Shown here one piece after another: positions 1 to 5,720 of a stretch of 5,720 nt of DNA (positions are counted from its first letter, which is position 1; the number at the start of each line of letters is the position of its first letter). A program made the translations under genes and the position numbers. The notes beneath the pieces are model-generated. The model was not told the origin of the DNA and ran no database searches. It saw only the letters and a program-made list of their open reading frames with translations. Source of the stretch: an uncultured Bacteroides sp. (GTDB lineage: Bacteria > Bacteroidota > Bacteroidia > Bacteroidales > Bacteroidaceae). The stretch lies in NCBI GenBank assembly GCA_900551645.1, contig URWP01000181.1, positions 1-5,720 on the forward strand. The letters are read 5' to 3'.

Positions 1-104
1 GACTGGAACCACACGCCGTCCATAGCCAGCCAGTTCTTTGAATAATCTTCAATCAGCTGTATCAGTTTTTCCTTGGGGAGTGATTGCAATAATTCGTTTT
101 TCAT
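1..104 (-). CDS. N-terminus of a DUF6125-like hypothetical protein (partial, runs off left edge)
   Basis: An open frame begins with ATG at 104-102 on the - strand and stays open for 34 codons to the window edge. The visible protein starts MKNELLQSLPKEKLIQLIED and continues to a Trp-rich stretch (NWLAMDGVWFQS). An amphipathic helix followed by NWLxxDGxWFQ is, from memory, the start of the DUF6125 family of small cytosolic proteins of unknown function, found in anaerobic bacteria and archaea. There is no signal peptide. A perfect Bacteroidetes -7 element lies about 43 bases upstream, which supports this start and a separate transcript divergent from the fucosidase gene. No strong Shine-Dalgarno is seen, as is usual in Bacteroidetes. 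That this is a real gene start is fairly sure; the family assignment rests on about 12 residues and is tentative. Confidence 0.6.
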   Translation of the reverse strand, partial: MKNELLQSLPKEKLIQLIEDYSKNWLAMDGVWFQ

Positions 105-146
105 TTGTATCTTTACGGAGTTGAATGTTTTTTCTTTGCTAAGTTA

Positions 147-154
147 CAAAAATA
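147..154 (-). promoter_or_regulatory. Putative Bacteroidetes -7 promoter element for the left-edge gene
   Basis: On the - strand these bases read TATTTTTG, an exact match to the Bacteroidetes sigma-ABfr -7 consensus TAnnTTTG. Transcription would start around 140-143 and leave a leader of roughly 36-40 bases before the ATG at 104. No TTTG is present at the expected -33 distance (19-21 bases further upstream), so the call rests on one element and its position. Confidence 0.45.
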
Positions 155-203
155 CTGAGAATCTGAATCCTTCAGTACACATGAAAAACAACAGATATAT
201 ACG

Positions 204-2666
204 ATGAAAAAGATGAATTTACTTGGAATGATGGCTTGTCTGTTATTTCCGGATTTGTATGCACAGCACCAGATTAAATTTGATGTACCTAATCCATTGG
301 CCGAAACTCCTGCATGGGGTGGGAAAAATGCATCGGTATCGGCAGGAGATACGGGGGAAAATTTAGACAAACACTGGGAACACACCACCTTGCCGATAGG
401 CAATGGAAGTATCGGAGCCAATATTTATGGTTCTATCAGCGCTGAACGTATTACTTTTAATGAAAAATCGTTATGGCGGGGAGGACCGAACACTTCGAAA
501 GGGGCGGCTTATTATTGGAATGTGAACAAGGAATCGGCTCATGTCCTGAAGGATATCCGACAGGCATTTCAAGACGGTGATACACAAAAGGCTACAGAAC
601 TGACTCAAAATAATTTCAACAGTACGGTTCCTTATGGTTCCGCTGATGAAGAGCCTTCCAGGTTTGGTAGTTTCACTACCTGTGGAGAATTCCGTATAAC
701 TACCGGACTGGCCGATACTGATGTAACCGGTTATAGCAGGACGCTTTCTCTCGATTCTGCGTTGGTTAATGTAGATTTCATATCCGATGGAATAAGATAT
801 ACCCGTACGTATTTTACGTCTTATCCGGATAATGTGATGGTTATCCGCTTTAAAGCGTCGGAAGCTGGCAGGCAGAATCTGGTATTTTCGTATTTGCCAA
901 ATCCGGTATCTACGGGTAAATATATCCGGAAACAGAAAGGTGAGTTCTGTTATTCGGCCAGATTGGATAACAACAAGATGGAATATGCTGTCCGTGTGAA
1001 GGCGGTTACTGAGGGTGGTAAGTCCTGGACCGATGGGAACGGGGCTATCCATGTGGAGAATGCCGATGAGGTGATGTTTATTGTTTCGGCAGATACGGAC
1101 TATCGGATGAACTTTGATCCGGACTTTACAGACCCTAAGGCTTATGTAGGAGTAAAGCCTTTGCAGACAACGGAACAATGGATTCGTCAGGCCGCATTGT
1201 ATGGATATGACGAATTATTGGACAGACATTATAAAGATTATATTTCCTTGTTTGGACGTACAGAATTTGAACTGAATACTTCCTATAGCAGTGCTGCGGA
1301 TTTAGAGAAACTATCTACTCCGAAGCGTTTGGAAAGATACCGTACGGGGGCTCCGGATTATGGATTGGAGACGTTGTACTACCAGTTCGGCCGTTACCTG
1401 CTGATTTCCAGTTCCAGACCGGGAAATCTGCCGGCCAATCTTCAGGGAATCTGGCATAATAATGTAGATGGGCCATGGCGTGTAGATTATCACAACAACA
1501 TCAATATTCAGATGAATTATTGGCCTGCCTGTCCGACAAATCTGGCCGAATGTGAACTGCCATTGATTGATTTCATATGGACGCAACTGAAGCCAGGCGC
1601 TGTAACGGCGAAATCCTATTTCGGTGCACGTGGATGGACTACTTCTATTTCTTCCAATATTTTCGGCTTTACTACTCCGTTAAGGGATAAGGATATGTCG
1701 TGGAATTTTTCGCCGGTAGCTGGTCCTTGGCTTTCTACTCATGTATGGAATTACTATGATTATACCCGTGATGTGGATTTTCTGCGTTCGGTAGGTTATG
1801 AGCTTATCAAGGGAAGTGCCCGATTTGCGGTAGACTATTTGTGGCATAAACCGGACGGCACCTATACGGCGGCTCCTTCTACTTCGCCCGAACATGGTCC
1901 GATAGATGAAGGAACTACTTTTGCTCATGCGGTTATCCGGGAGATTCTGTTGGATGCCATTGAGGCTAGCAAAGTGTTAGGGATAGATGAAGAAGAACGG
2001 CAGGAATGGGAAAAGGTTTTGGCGGGTATTGCTCCGTACAAAATAGGACGTTACGGTCAGCTGATGGAGTGGTCGAAGGATATCGATGACTCTTCGGATG
2101 AACACCGGCATGTGAACCACCTGTTCGGACTGCATCCGGGACATACGGTATCGCCGGTAACGACACCTGAGCTGGCAAAAGCTTCGCGGGTAGTCTTGGA
2201 ACATCGGGGAGACGGGGCTACCGGCTGGAGTATGGGGTGGAAGCTTAACCAGTGGGCACGTCTGCATGACGGTAACCGCTCTTATACGCTTTATGGAAAT
2301 CTGTTGAAGAACGGCACGAATGAGAATCTGTGGGACTCTCATCCGCCTTTTCAGATTGACGGAAACTTTGGAGGTACAGCCGGCGTGACAGAAATGTTGC
2401 TTCAGAGTCACATGGGATTCATCCATCTGCTTCCGGCACTTCCGGATGTATGGCACGAAGGGAAACTTACCGGTATACGTGCACGTGGAAACTTTGTTGT
2501 GGATTTATATTGGCAGGATAATAATCTGACCAAAGCTGTTGTCCGTTCGGGTTCCGGAGTTCCTTGTGTCTTGTATTATAAAGGAAATAGACTGGAATTT
2601 GACACTGAAGCAGGCGGAGAATATACGGTACTTCTGTCCGATGGAAAATTGAAGTTGGATTTATAA
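204..2666 (+). CDS. Secreted GH95 alpha-L-fucosidase
   Basis: This is a complete 820-residue glycoside hydrolase family 95 enzyme, of normal family length. GH95 enzymes are inverting and mostly release alpha-1,2-linked L-fucose from host glycans, milk oligosaccharides or xyloglucan; some act on L-galactose. Residues 1-20 form a type I signal peptide (MKK start, hydrophobic core, LYA before Q21), implying periplasmic or exported location; Cys12 lacks a proper lipobox. Residues about 60-290 form the N-terminal beta-sandwich with its signature LPIGNGSIGA...ITFNEKSLWRGGP. A linker precedes the (alpha/alpha)6 barrel (about 386-735), and a small beta domain ends the protein. By motif alignment with Bifidobacterium AfcA, the catalytic set is present: Asn432 and Asn434 in NNINIQMNYW, the acid Glu563 in STSPEHGP, and Asp719 in QIDGNFGG. 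His430, two residues before the Asn pair, is the residue I recall as typical of fucose rather than L-galactose enzymes. The ATG at 204 gives the full signal peptide; the in-frame ATG at 213 is possible. The gene is alone, with no SusC/D nearby. Family is near certain; linkage specificity is inferred. Confidence 0.95.
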   Translation: MKKMNLLGMMACLLFPDLYAQHQIKFDVPNPLAETPAWGGKNASVSAGDTGENLDKHWEHTTLPIGNGSIGANIYGSISAERITFNEKSLWRGGPNTSKGAAYYWNVNKESAHVLKDIRQAFQDGDTQKATELTQNNFNSTVPYGSADEEPSRFGSFTTCGEFRITTGLADTDVTGYSRTLSLDSALVNVDFISDGIRYTRTYFTSYPDNVMVIRFKASEAGRQNLVFSYLPNPVSTGKYIRKQKGEFCYSARLDNNKMEYAVRVKAVTEGGKSWTDGNGAIHVENADEVMFIVSADTDYRMNFDPDFTDPKAYVGVKPLQTTEQWIRQAALYGYDELLDRHYKDYISLFGRTEFELNTSYSSAADLEKLSTPKRLERYRTGAPDYGLETLYYQFGRYLLISSSRPGNLPANLQGIWHNNVDGPWRVDYHNNINIQMNYWPACPTNLAECELPLIDFIWTQLKPGAVTAKSYFGARGWTTSISSNIFGFTTPLRDKDMSWNFSPVAGPWLSTHVWNYYDYTRDVDFLRSVGYELIKGSARFAVDYLWHKPDGTYTAAPSTSPEHGPIDEGTTFAHAVIREILLDAIEASKVLGIDEEERQEWEKVLAGIAPYKIGRYGQLMEWSKDIDDSSDEHRHVNHLFGLHPGHTVSPVTTPELAKASRVVLEHRGDGATGWSMGWKLNQWARLHDGNRSYTLYGNLLKNGTNENLWDSHPPFQIDGNFGGTAGVTEMLLQSHMGFIHLLPALPDVWHEGKLTGIRARGNFVVDLYWQDNNLTKAVVRSGSGVPCVLYYKGNRLEFDTEAGGEYTVLLSDGKLKLDL

Positions 2667-2709
2667 AAATCGTTTGCAGACTGTTTGAAATGTGATTTAA
2701 ACTGTCTTT

Positions 2710-2765
2710 AAAACAAAAGCCGTCTCATCCTTGGTAATCCAAGTTTTGAGACGGCTTTTGTTTTT
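2710..2765. terminator. Bidirectional intrinsic terminator between convergent genes
   Basis: A perfect 18-bp inverted repeat (arms 2710-2727 and 2747-2764, GC-rich core GCCGTCTCA/TGAGACGGC) is flanked by A- and T-runs, so both strands give a hairpin followed by a T-rich tract. The loop holds a second stem (2730-2734 with 2739-2743, CTTGG/CCAAG around TAAT). It lies 43 bases after the fucosidase stop on the + strand and about 20 bases after the aminotransferase stop on the - strand, so it can end both convergent transcripts. Confidence 0.92.
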
Positions 2766-2785
2766 ATGTATCGTTTGAAAGATGA

Positions 2786-3979
2786 TCAGCTCAGACGTGC
2801 CAATGTCTCTTTGATGCGGCGCATTGCTTCTACGATGTTTTCATCGGAAGTGGCATAACTCATGCGGATGCATTCAGGAGCTCCGAATGAAGTACCGCCT
2901 ACACAAGCTACATGGCCTACTTCCAGCAGGTACATGGCCAGGTCGTCAGCGTTGTTGATAATGCGGTCACCGTCTTTCTTACCGAAGAAAGAATCACATT
3001 TCGGGAACAGGTAGAAAGCACCTTGCGGGAAATTTACTTCGAATCCCGGAATTTCCTTAGCCAGTTTGACAATCAGGTCACGGCGGCGTTCAAAAGCCTG
3101 ACGCATTTCTTCTACCGGAGCCTGAGTTCCAGTGTAAGCAGCTTCGGCTGCCTTTTGTGATACGGAACAAGGACCTGAAGTATATTGACCTTGCAGTTTG
3201 TTTACTCCTTTAACAATCCATTCCGGACCGGCAATGAAACCGATACGCCATCCGGTCATGGCATATGCCTTAGAAACTCCGTTTACGATAACTACACGAT
3301 CTTTGATTTCAGCAAACTGAGCGATACTCTGATGTTTGCCGATGTAGTTGATGTGTTCGTAGATTTCGTCAGCGATAACGATAACACGTTCGTGTTTTGC
3401 CAATACAGCAGCCAGTCCGGCCAGTTCTTCCTGTGTATAAACAGAACCTGTCGGGTTAGATGGAGAGCAGAGAATCAGTGCACGTGTGTTTGGAGTAATG
3501 GCTGCTTCCAGTTGGGCCGGAGTGATTTTGAAATCCTGGTCGATACCGGCACGTACAATGACTGGAGTACCTTCTGCCAGCTTGACCATTTCCGGATAGC
3601 TTACCCAATAAGGTGCCGGAACAATGACTTCATCCCCTTTGTTAATCAAAGCCATGATGGTGTTGCAGACAGACTGTTTGGCACCATTGGCACAGCTGAT
3701 TTGGGCAGCAGTGTATTCCAGACCGTTTTCGTTTTTCAGTTTGGCAACGATCGCATTGCGCAGAGCCGGATATCCGGCTACAGGAGAATAGCGAGAGTAG
3801 TTCTCGTCGATAGCTTTCTTGGCAGCTTCCTTGATGTGGTCGGGCGTATTGAAATCCGGTTCGCCTACGCTAAGATTAATAACATCAACACCTTGTGCTT
3901 TAAGTTCACTACTTTTTTGAGACATAGCCAGTGTAGCCGATGGCGACAGGCTGTTCAAACGATCTGAGAGTTGGTTCAT
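2786..3979 (-). CDS. aspC: Pyridoxal-phosphate aspartate aminotransferase (class I, Thermus-type subgroup)
   Basis: A complete 397-residue cytosolic fold-type I aminotransferase that interconverts aspartate plus 2-oxoglutarate with oxaloacetate plus glutamate. It matches the Thermus-type (Ib) subgroup almost end to end: LSPSATLAMSQK (11-22), LSVGEPDFNTP (36-46), PAPYWVSYPE (121-130), SPSNPTG (172-178), ADEIYEH (203-209) and SKAYAMTGWRIGF (236-248). Lys237 is the PLP Schiff-base lysine. Trp125, Asn175, Asp204, Tyr207 and Arg245 hold the cofactor, and Arg372 (IRMSYATS) binds the substrate alpha-carboxylate. Lys101 occupies the place of the Thermus lysine that reads the acidic side chain. Position 12 is Ser where Thermus has Lys, a site I recall as linked to prephenate use, so that activity should not be assumed. 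The start is fixed by the family N-terminus; AGAAGA lies a few bases before the ATG. It follows the BI-1 gene by 112 bases but probably has its own promoter. The class is certain; the exact amino-acid preference is inferred. Confidence 0.94.
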   Translation of the reverse strand: MNQLSDRLNSLSPSATLAMSQKSSELKAQGVDVINLSVGEPDFNTPDHIKEAAKKAIDENYSRYSPVAGYPALRNAIVAKLKNENGLEYTAAQISCANGAKQSVCNTIMALINKGDEVIVPAPYWVSYPEMVKLAEGTPVIVRAGIDQDFKITPAQLEAAITPNTRALILCSPSNPTGSVYTQEELAGLAAVLAKHERVIVIADEIYEHINYIGKHQSIAQFAEIKDRVVIVNGVSKAYAMTGWRIGFIAGPEWIVKGVNKLQGQYTSGPCSVSQKAAEAAYTGTQAPVEEMRQAFERRRDLIVKLAKEIPGFEVNFPQGAFYLFPKCDSFFGKKDGDRIINNADDLAMYLLEVGHVACVGGTSFGAPECIRMSYATSDENIVEAMRRIKETLARLS

Positions 3980-4017
3980 TGTCTTCTAATTATTAGGTTG
4001 AGTTTTATTTTGCAAAA

Positions 4018-4055
4018 GAAGCTAATTTCTTTCAAATATAAAAGAAATTAGCTTC
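4018..4055 (-). terminator. Perfect hairpin after the BI-1 gene, probable - strand terminator
   Basis: A perfect 15-bp inverted repeat (4018-4032 with 4041-4055, arm core GAAGCTAATTTC) has an 8-base loop. On the - strand it begins 36 bases after the BI-1 stop codon and is followed by TTTTGCAAAATAAAA, a short T-tract, so it fits an intrinsic terminator of that gene. On the + strand no T-tract follows. The stem is A/T-rich, so termination may be partial, allowing some read-through into the aminotransferase gene. Confidence 0.65.
4033..4040 (-). promoter_or_regulatory. Putative -7 promoter element for the aminotransferase gene, in the hairpin loop
   Basis: The eight loop bases read TATATTTG on the - strand, an exact match to TAnnTTTG. 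A transcript from here would start near 4026-4029 and carry a leader of about 50 bases to the ATG at 3979. No TTTG sits 19-21 bases upstream; only a T5 run (4057-4061) is close by. The match and placement are seen; promoter activity is inferred. Confidence 0.45.
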
Positions 4056-4091
4056 GAAAAAGGTATTAAGCAAGTGAAATACCTGCTTCTG

Positions 4092-4793
4092 TTACTTTCT
4101 GTCTCCAAAGATGCGCAAGAGATAGATGAATAGGTTGATGAAATCCAGATACAAGGTCAAAGCTCCTAATAAAGCAATTTTCTGGGTATTGTCGTTCACT
4201 TCGATTCCATCTTGTGAAAGCAGTCTCTTGATTTTCTGTGCATCATAAGCAGTTAACCCGACAAACAGCAGGACGCCGATGTAGGAGATGATCAGAGTCA
4301 TCATGGAACTGTGGAGGAACAGATTTACCAGAGAGGCAATAATCAGTCCGATAACTCCCATGATACAGATACTTCCGAGTTTGGTCAGGTCTTTACGGGT
4401 AAAGCTACCTATCAATGCCATAGCACCGAATGTGCCTGCAGTAATGAAAAAGGTAGAGGCGATGGAGCTTGCTGTATATACGACAAACAAAGTAGCCATC
4501 GTAATTCCGTTCAGTACAGCGTATGCGATGAAGAGTAGGGTAGCCGTAGTAAAAGAGATACGGTATATACGGGCAGACATGTATACGACGAGGGCCAGTT
4601 CTGCAATCAGTATGCCCCAAAACATGAACTGGTTTTGAAACATCATTTCCAGAAGGGTATAGGAACGTGCTACATAGAGGGCCACGAAGCCTGTGATGGT
4701 CAAGGCAAGTGTCATCCAGAGATACACACGACGGAACAGGGTAGCAGAGGCCGATTGGGCATAATTCTTAATCAGTTCGTTACTTCTTTCCAT
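4092..4793 (-). CDS. Bax inhibitor-1/YccA family seven-helix inner-membrane protein
   Basis: A complete 233-residue membrane protein of the BI-1/YccA (TMBIM, formerly UPF0005) family, of normal length. Seven hydrophobic segments are visible at about residues 23-42, 55-73, 80-106, 109-130, 139-160, 163-183 and 206-228, after a short polar N-terminus. The family hallmarks are present: Glu65 in helix 2 (LIAELALVVYMS), GLTAYDAQKIK (179-189) and LTLYLDFINLFIYLLRIFG (212-230). Asp184 and Asp217 align by motif with the aspartate pair that gates pH-dependent calcium leak in Bacillus YetJ. Bacterial members otherwise include YccA, an FtsH modulator, and YbhL; no specific role here can be read from the sequence. 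The gene follows ribBA by 78 bases on the same strand, with no TAnnTTTG between them, so co-transcription with ribBA is plausible. A hairpin at 4018-4055 probably ends its message. The ATG at 4793 is the only start giving the full charged N-terminus; no Shine-Dalgarno is seen. Confidence 0.93.
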   Translation of the reverse strand: MERSNELIKNYAQSASATLFRRVYLWMTLALTITGFVALYVARSYTLLEMMFQNQFMFWGILIAELALVVYMSARIYRISFTTATLLFIAYAVLNGITMATLFVVYTASSIASTFFITAGTFGAMALIGSFTRKDLTKLGSICIMGVIGLIIASLVNLFLHSSMMTLIISYIGVLLFVGLTAYDAQKIKRLLSQDGIEVNDNTQKIALLGALTLYLDFINLFIYLLRIFGDRK

Positions 4794-4829
4794 AATAATT
4801 TAATTTCTAATAAAAGGGTGATGAATTAT

Positions 4830-4862
4830 GAACCGTCGGCTTCGGATAGAAGGCGACGGTTC
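4830..4862 (-). other. GC-rich hairpin in the ribBA to BI-1 spacer, no T-tract
   Basis: A 9-bp perfect stem (4830-4838 with 4854-4862, GAACCGTCG/CGACGGTTC) extends by one mismatch into a 4-bp inner stem (4840-4843 with 4849-4852, CTTC/GAAG) around a 5-base loop. On the - strand it begins 9 bases after the ribBA stop codon and is followed by ATAATTCATCACCC, which has no T-run. The + strand side has none either. It may be an RNA processing or stability element, or a weak or factor-assisted terminator. Confidence 0.6.
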
Positions 4863-4871
4863 TGTAAAATA

Positions 4872-5720
4872 TTATCGGTTAAAATGCAACGTATGTCCCA
4901 TACGCTCTTTTTTGGTATGCAGATAACGTTCGTTGTAAGGATTTGGGGTAACTTCAATAGGTACAATTTCTACAATTTCCAGGCCGTAAGCTTCCAGTCC
5001 GACACGTTTTACCGGATTGTTGGTGATCAGACGCATCTTATGGATACCTATTTCACGCAGAATCTGTGCTCCGACTCCATAATCGCGTTCATCTGCCTGA
5101 TGTCCCAAGCATAGGTTGGCGTCTACCGTATCCATACCTTCTTCCTGAAGTTTATAAGCTCTCATTTTCTCCATCAGTCCGATACCTCTTCCTTCCTGAT
5201 TCAGATAGATAAGTGCTCCTTTCCCTTCTTTATCAATCATTTCCATTGCTTTGTGTAATTGTTCTCCACAGTCACAACGCATAGAACCGAAAATGTCTCC
5301 TGTTGCACACGATGAGTGTACACGTACCAGCAATGGCTCATCTTCTTCGAAATTCCCTTTAATAAGGGCAACATGTTCCAAGCCGTTGCTTTTCTGGCGG
5401 AATGGTATCAGTCGGAAATGTCCGTACTCAGTCGGCATATCGACTTCTACTCCCTTTTCTACCAAGGATTCCTGTTTCAGACGGTAAGCAATCAGTTGTG
5501 CTATGGAAATCAGCTTCAGGTTGTATTCCTGAGCAAATTTGTGCAGTTCCGGAAGACGGGCCATGGTTCCGTCTTCATTCATGATTTCCATTAAGGCTGC
5601 AGCCGGATACAGTCCGGAAAGACGTGCTAAATCGACAGCAGCTTCTGTATGACCGGCACGTCTGAGTACCCCCTTGTCTTGGGCATACAGTGGGTTAATG
5701 TGTCCTGGACGGCCGAATGT
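4872..5720 (-). CDS. ribBA: Bifunctional DHBP synthase / GTP cyclohydrolase II, C-terminal part (runs off right edge)
   Basis: The frame is open from the window edge (5720) to TAA at 4872, 282 codons; the true start lies outside, so an ATG at 5591 is internal. The first 60 or so residues are the end of the RibB domain, which makes 3,4-dihydroxy-2-butanone 4-phosphate from ribulose 5-phosphate: FGRPGHINPL, GVLRRAGHTEAAVDL and EIMNEDGTMAR are its conserved signatures. The rest is a full RibA domain, GTP cyclohydrolase II, the first step of the GTP branch of riboflavin synthesis. Its zinc ligands are the three cysteines of SSCATGDIFGSMRCDCGEQL (visible residues 138, 149, 151). NQEGRGIGLMEKMRAY forms the phosphate and active-site loop, and ADERDYGVGA holds the catalytic Asp210 and Arg212. 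The C-terminus (LHTKKERMGHTLHFNR) is complete. Both activities look intact in the visible part. No FMN riboswitch can be assessed because the 5' end is missing. It leads a same-strand run with the BI-1 and aminotransferase genes. Confidence 0.96.
   Translation of the reverse strand, partial: TFGRPGHINPLYAQDKGVLRRAGHTEAAVDLARLSGLYPAAALMEIMNEDGTMARLPELHKFAQEYNLKLISIAQLIAYRLKQESLVEKGVEVDMPTEYGHFRLIPFRQKSNGLEHVALIKGNFEEDEPLLVRVHSSCATGDIFGSMRCDCGEQLHKAMEMIDKEGKGALIYLNQEGRGIGLMEKMRAYKLQEEGMDTVDANLCLGHQADERDYGVGAQILREIGIHKMRLITNNPVKRVGLEAYGLEIVEIVPIEVTPNPYNERYLHTKKERMGHTLHFNR

Noticed and set aside
163..175. Small inverted repeat CTGAA-TCC-TTCAG in the divergent spacer
   Set aside because: Only 5 bp with a 3-base loop, no extension of the arms and no T-tract; expected by chance.
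471..1178. A 235-codon open frame on the - strand opposite the fucosidase gene
   Set aside because: Its translation is Arg- and Ile-rich with no recognisable domain, and the opposite strand is a certain GH95 gene.
2669..2777. Direct repeat ATCGTTTG on both sides of the convergent terminator (2669-2676 and 2770-2777)
   Set aside because: Eight bases is too short, and nothing between the copies resembles a mobile element, so it is not a target-site duplication.
3185..3967. A 260-codon open frame on the + strand opposite the aminotransferase gene
   Set aside because: It is the antisense of a well-conserved enzyme. Its translation is rich in Phe, Asp and Val with no family signature, as expected of a reverse-frame shadow.
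4794..4871. Possible promoter for the BI-1 gene (TATTTTAC within the ribBA to BI-1 spacer)
   Set aside because: It fails the TTTG end of the -7 consensus and no -33 TTTG is placed correctly; read-through from ribBA is simpler.
4635..5114. A 159-codon + strand frame spanning the BI-1 and ribBA region
   Set aside because: It crosses the spacer and antisense parts of two sure genes, and has no domain or start signal.
5589..5591. ATG at 5591 as a start of a stand-alone GTP cyclohydrolase II
   Set aside because: The frame stays open to the window edge and encodes conserved RibB motifs (RPGHINPL, GHTEAAVDL) upstream, so this Met is internal to ribBA.

Overview
The window looks like chromosomal DNA of a gut Bacteroidales bacterium (Bacteroides, Phocaeicola or Parabacteroides type). 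Three things point there: a secreted GH95 fucosidase of the kind these bacteria use on host and plant glycans; start regions that are A/T-rich with little Shine-Dalgarno character; and two copies of the Bacteroidetes -7 promoter element TAnnTTTG in the right places. The species cannot be fixed from the sequence alone.

Layout. Positions 1-104 (- strand) hold the first codons of a small, uncharacterised DUF6125-like protein that runs off the left edge. A 99-base divergent spacer separates it from a complete 820-residue secreted GH95 alpha-L-fucosidase on the + strand (204-2666). A strong two-way terminator (2710-2765) lies between that gene and three genes that converge on it from the right, all on the - strand. 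In transcription order these are ribBA (enters at the right edge, ends at 4872), a seven-helix Bax inhibitor-1/YccA membrane protein (4092-4793), and a class I aspartate aminotransferase (2786-3979).

The three - strand genes are core housekeeping types (riboflavin synthesis, membrane ion or stress homeostasis, amino-acid metabolism). The spacer between ribBA and the BI-1 gene carries a GC-rich hairpin without a T-tract, so read-through or processing is likely there. The spacer before the aminotransferase gene carries a perfect hairpin whose loop is itself a -7 promoter element, so that gene probably restarts transcription where the upstream transcript ends. The fucosidase stands alone: no SusC/SusD pair, regulator or other glycosidase is visible here.

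I see no mobile element, CRISPR array, tRNA or rRNA. I do not see evidence for a wholly new system. The points of interest are the regulatory layout of the spacers and the substrate of the orphan fucosidase.
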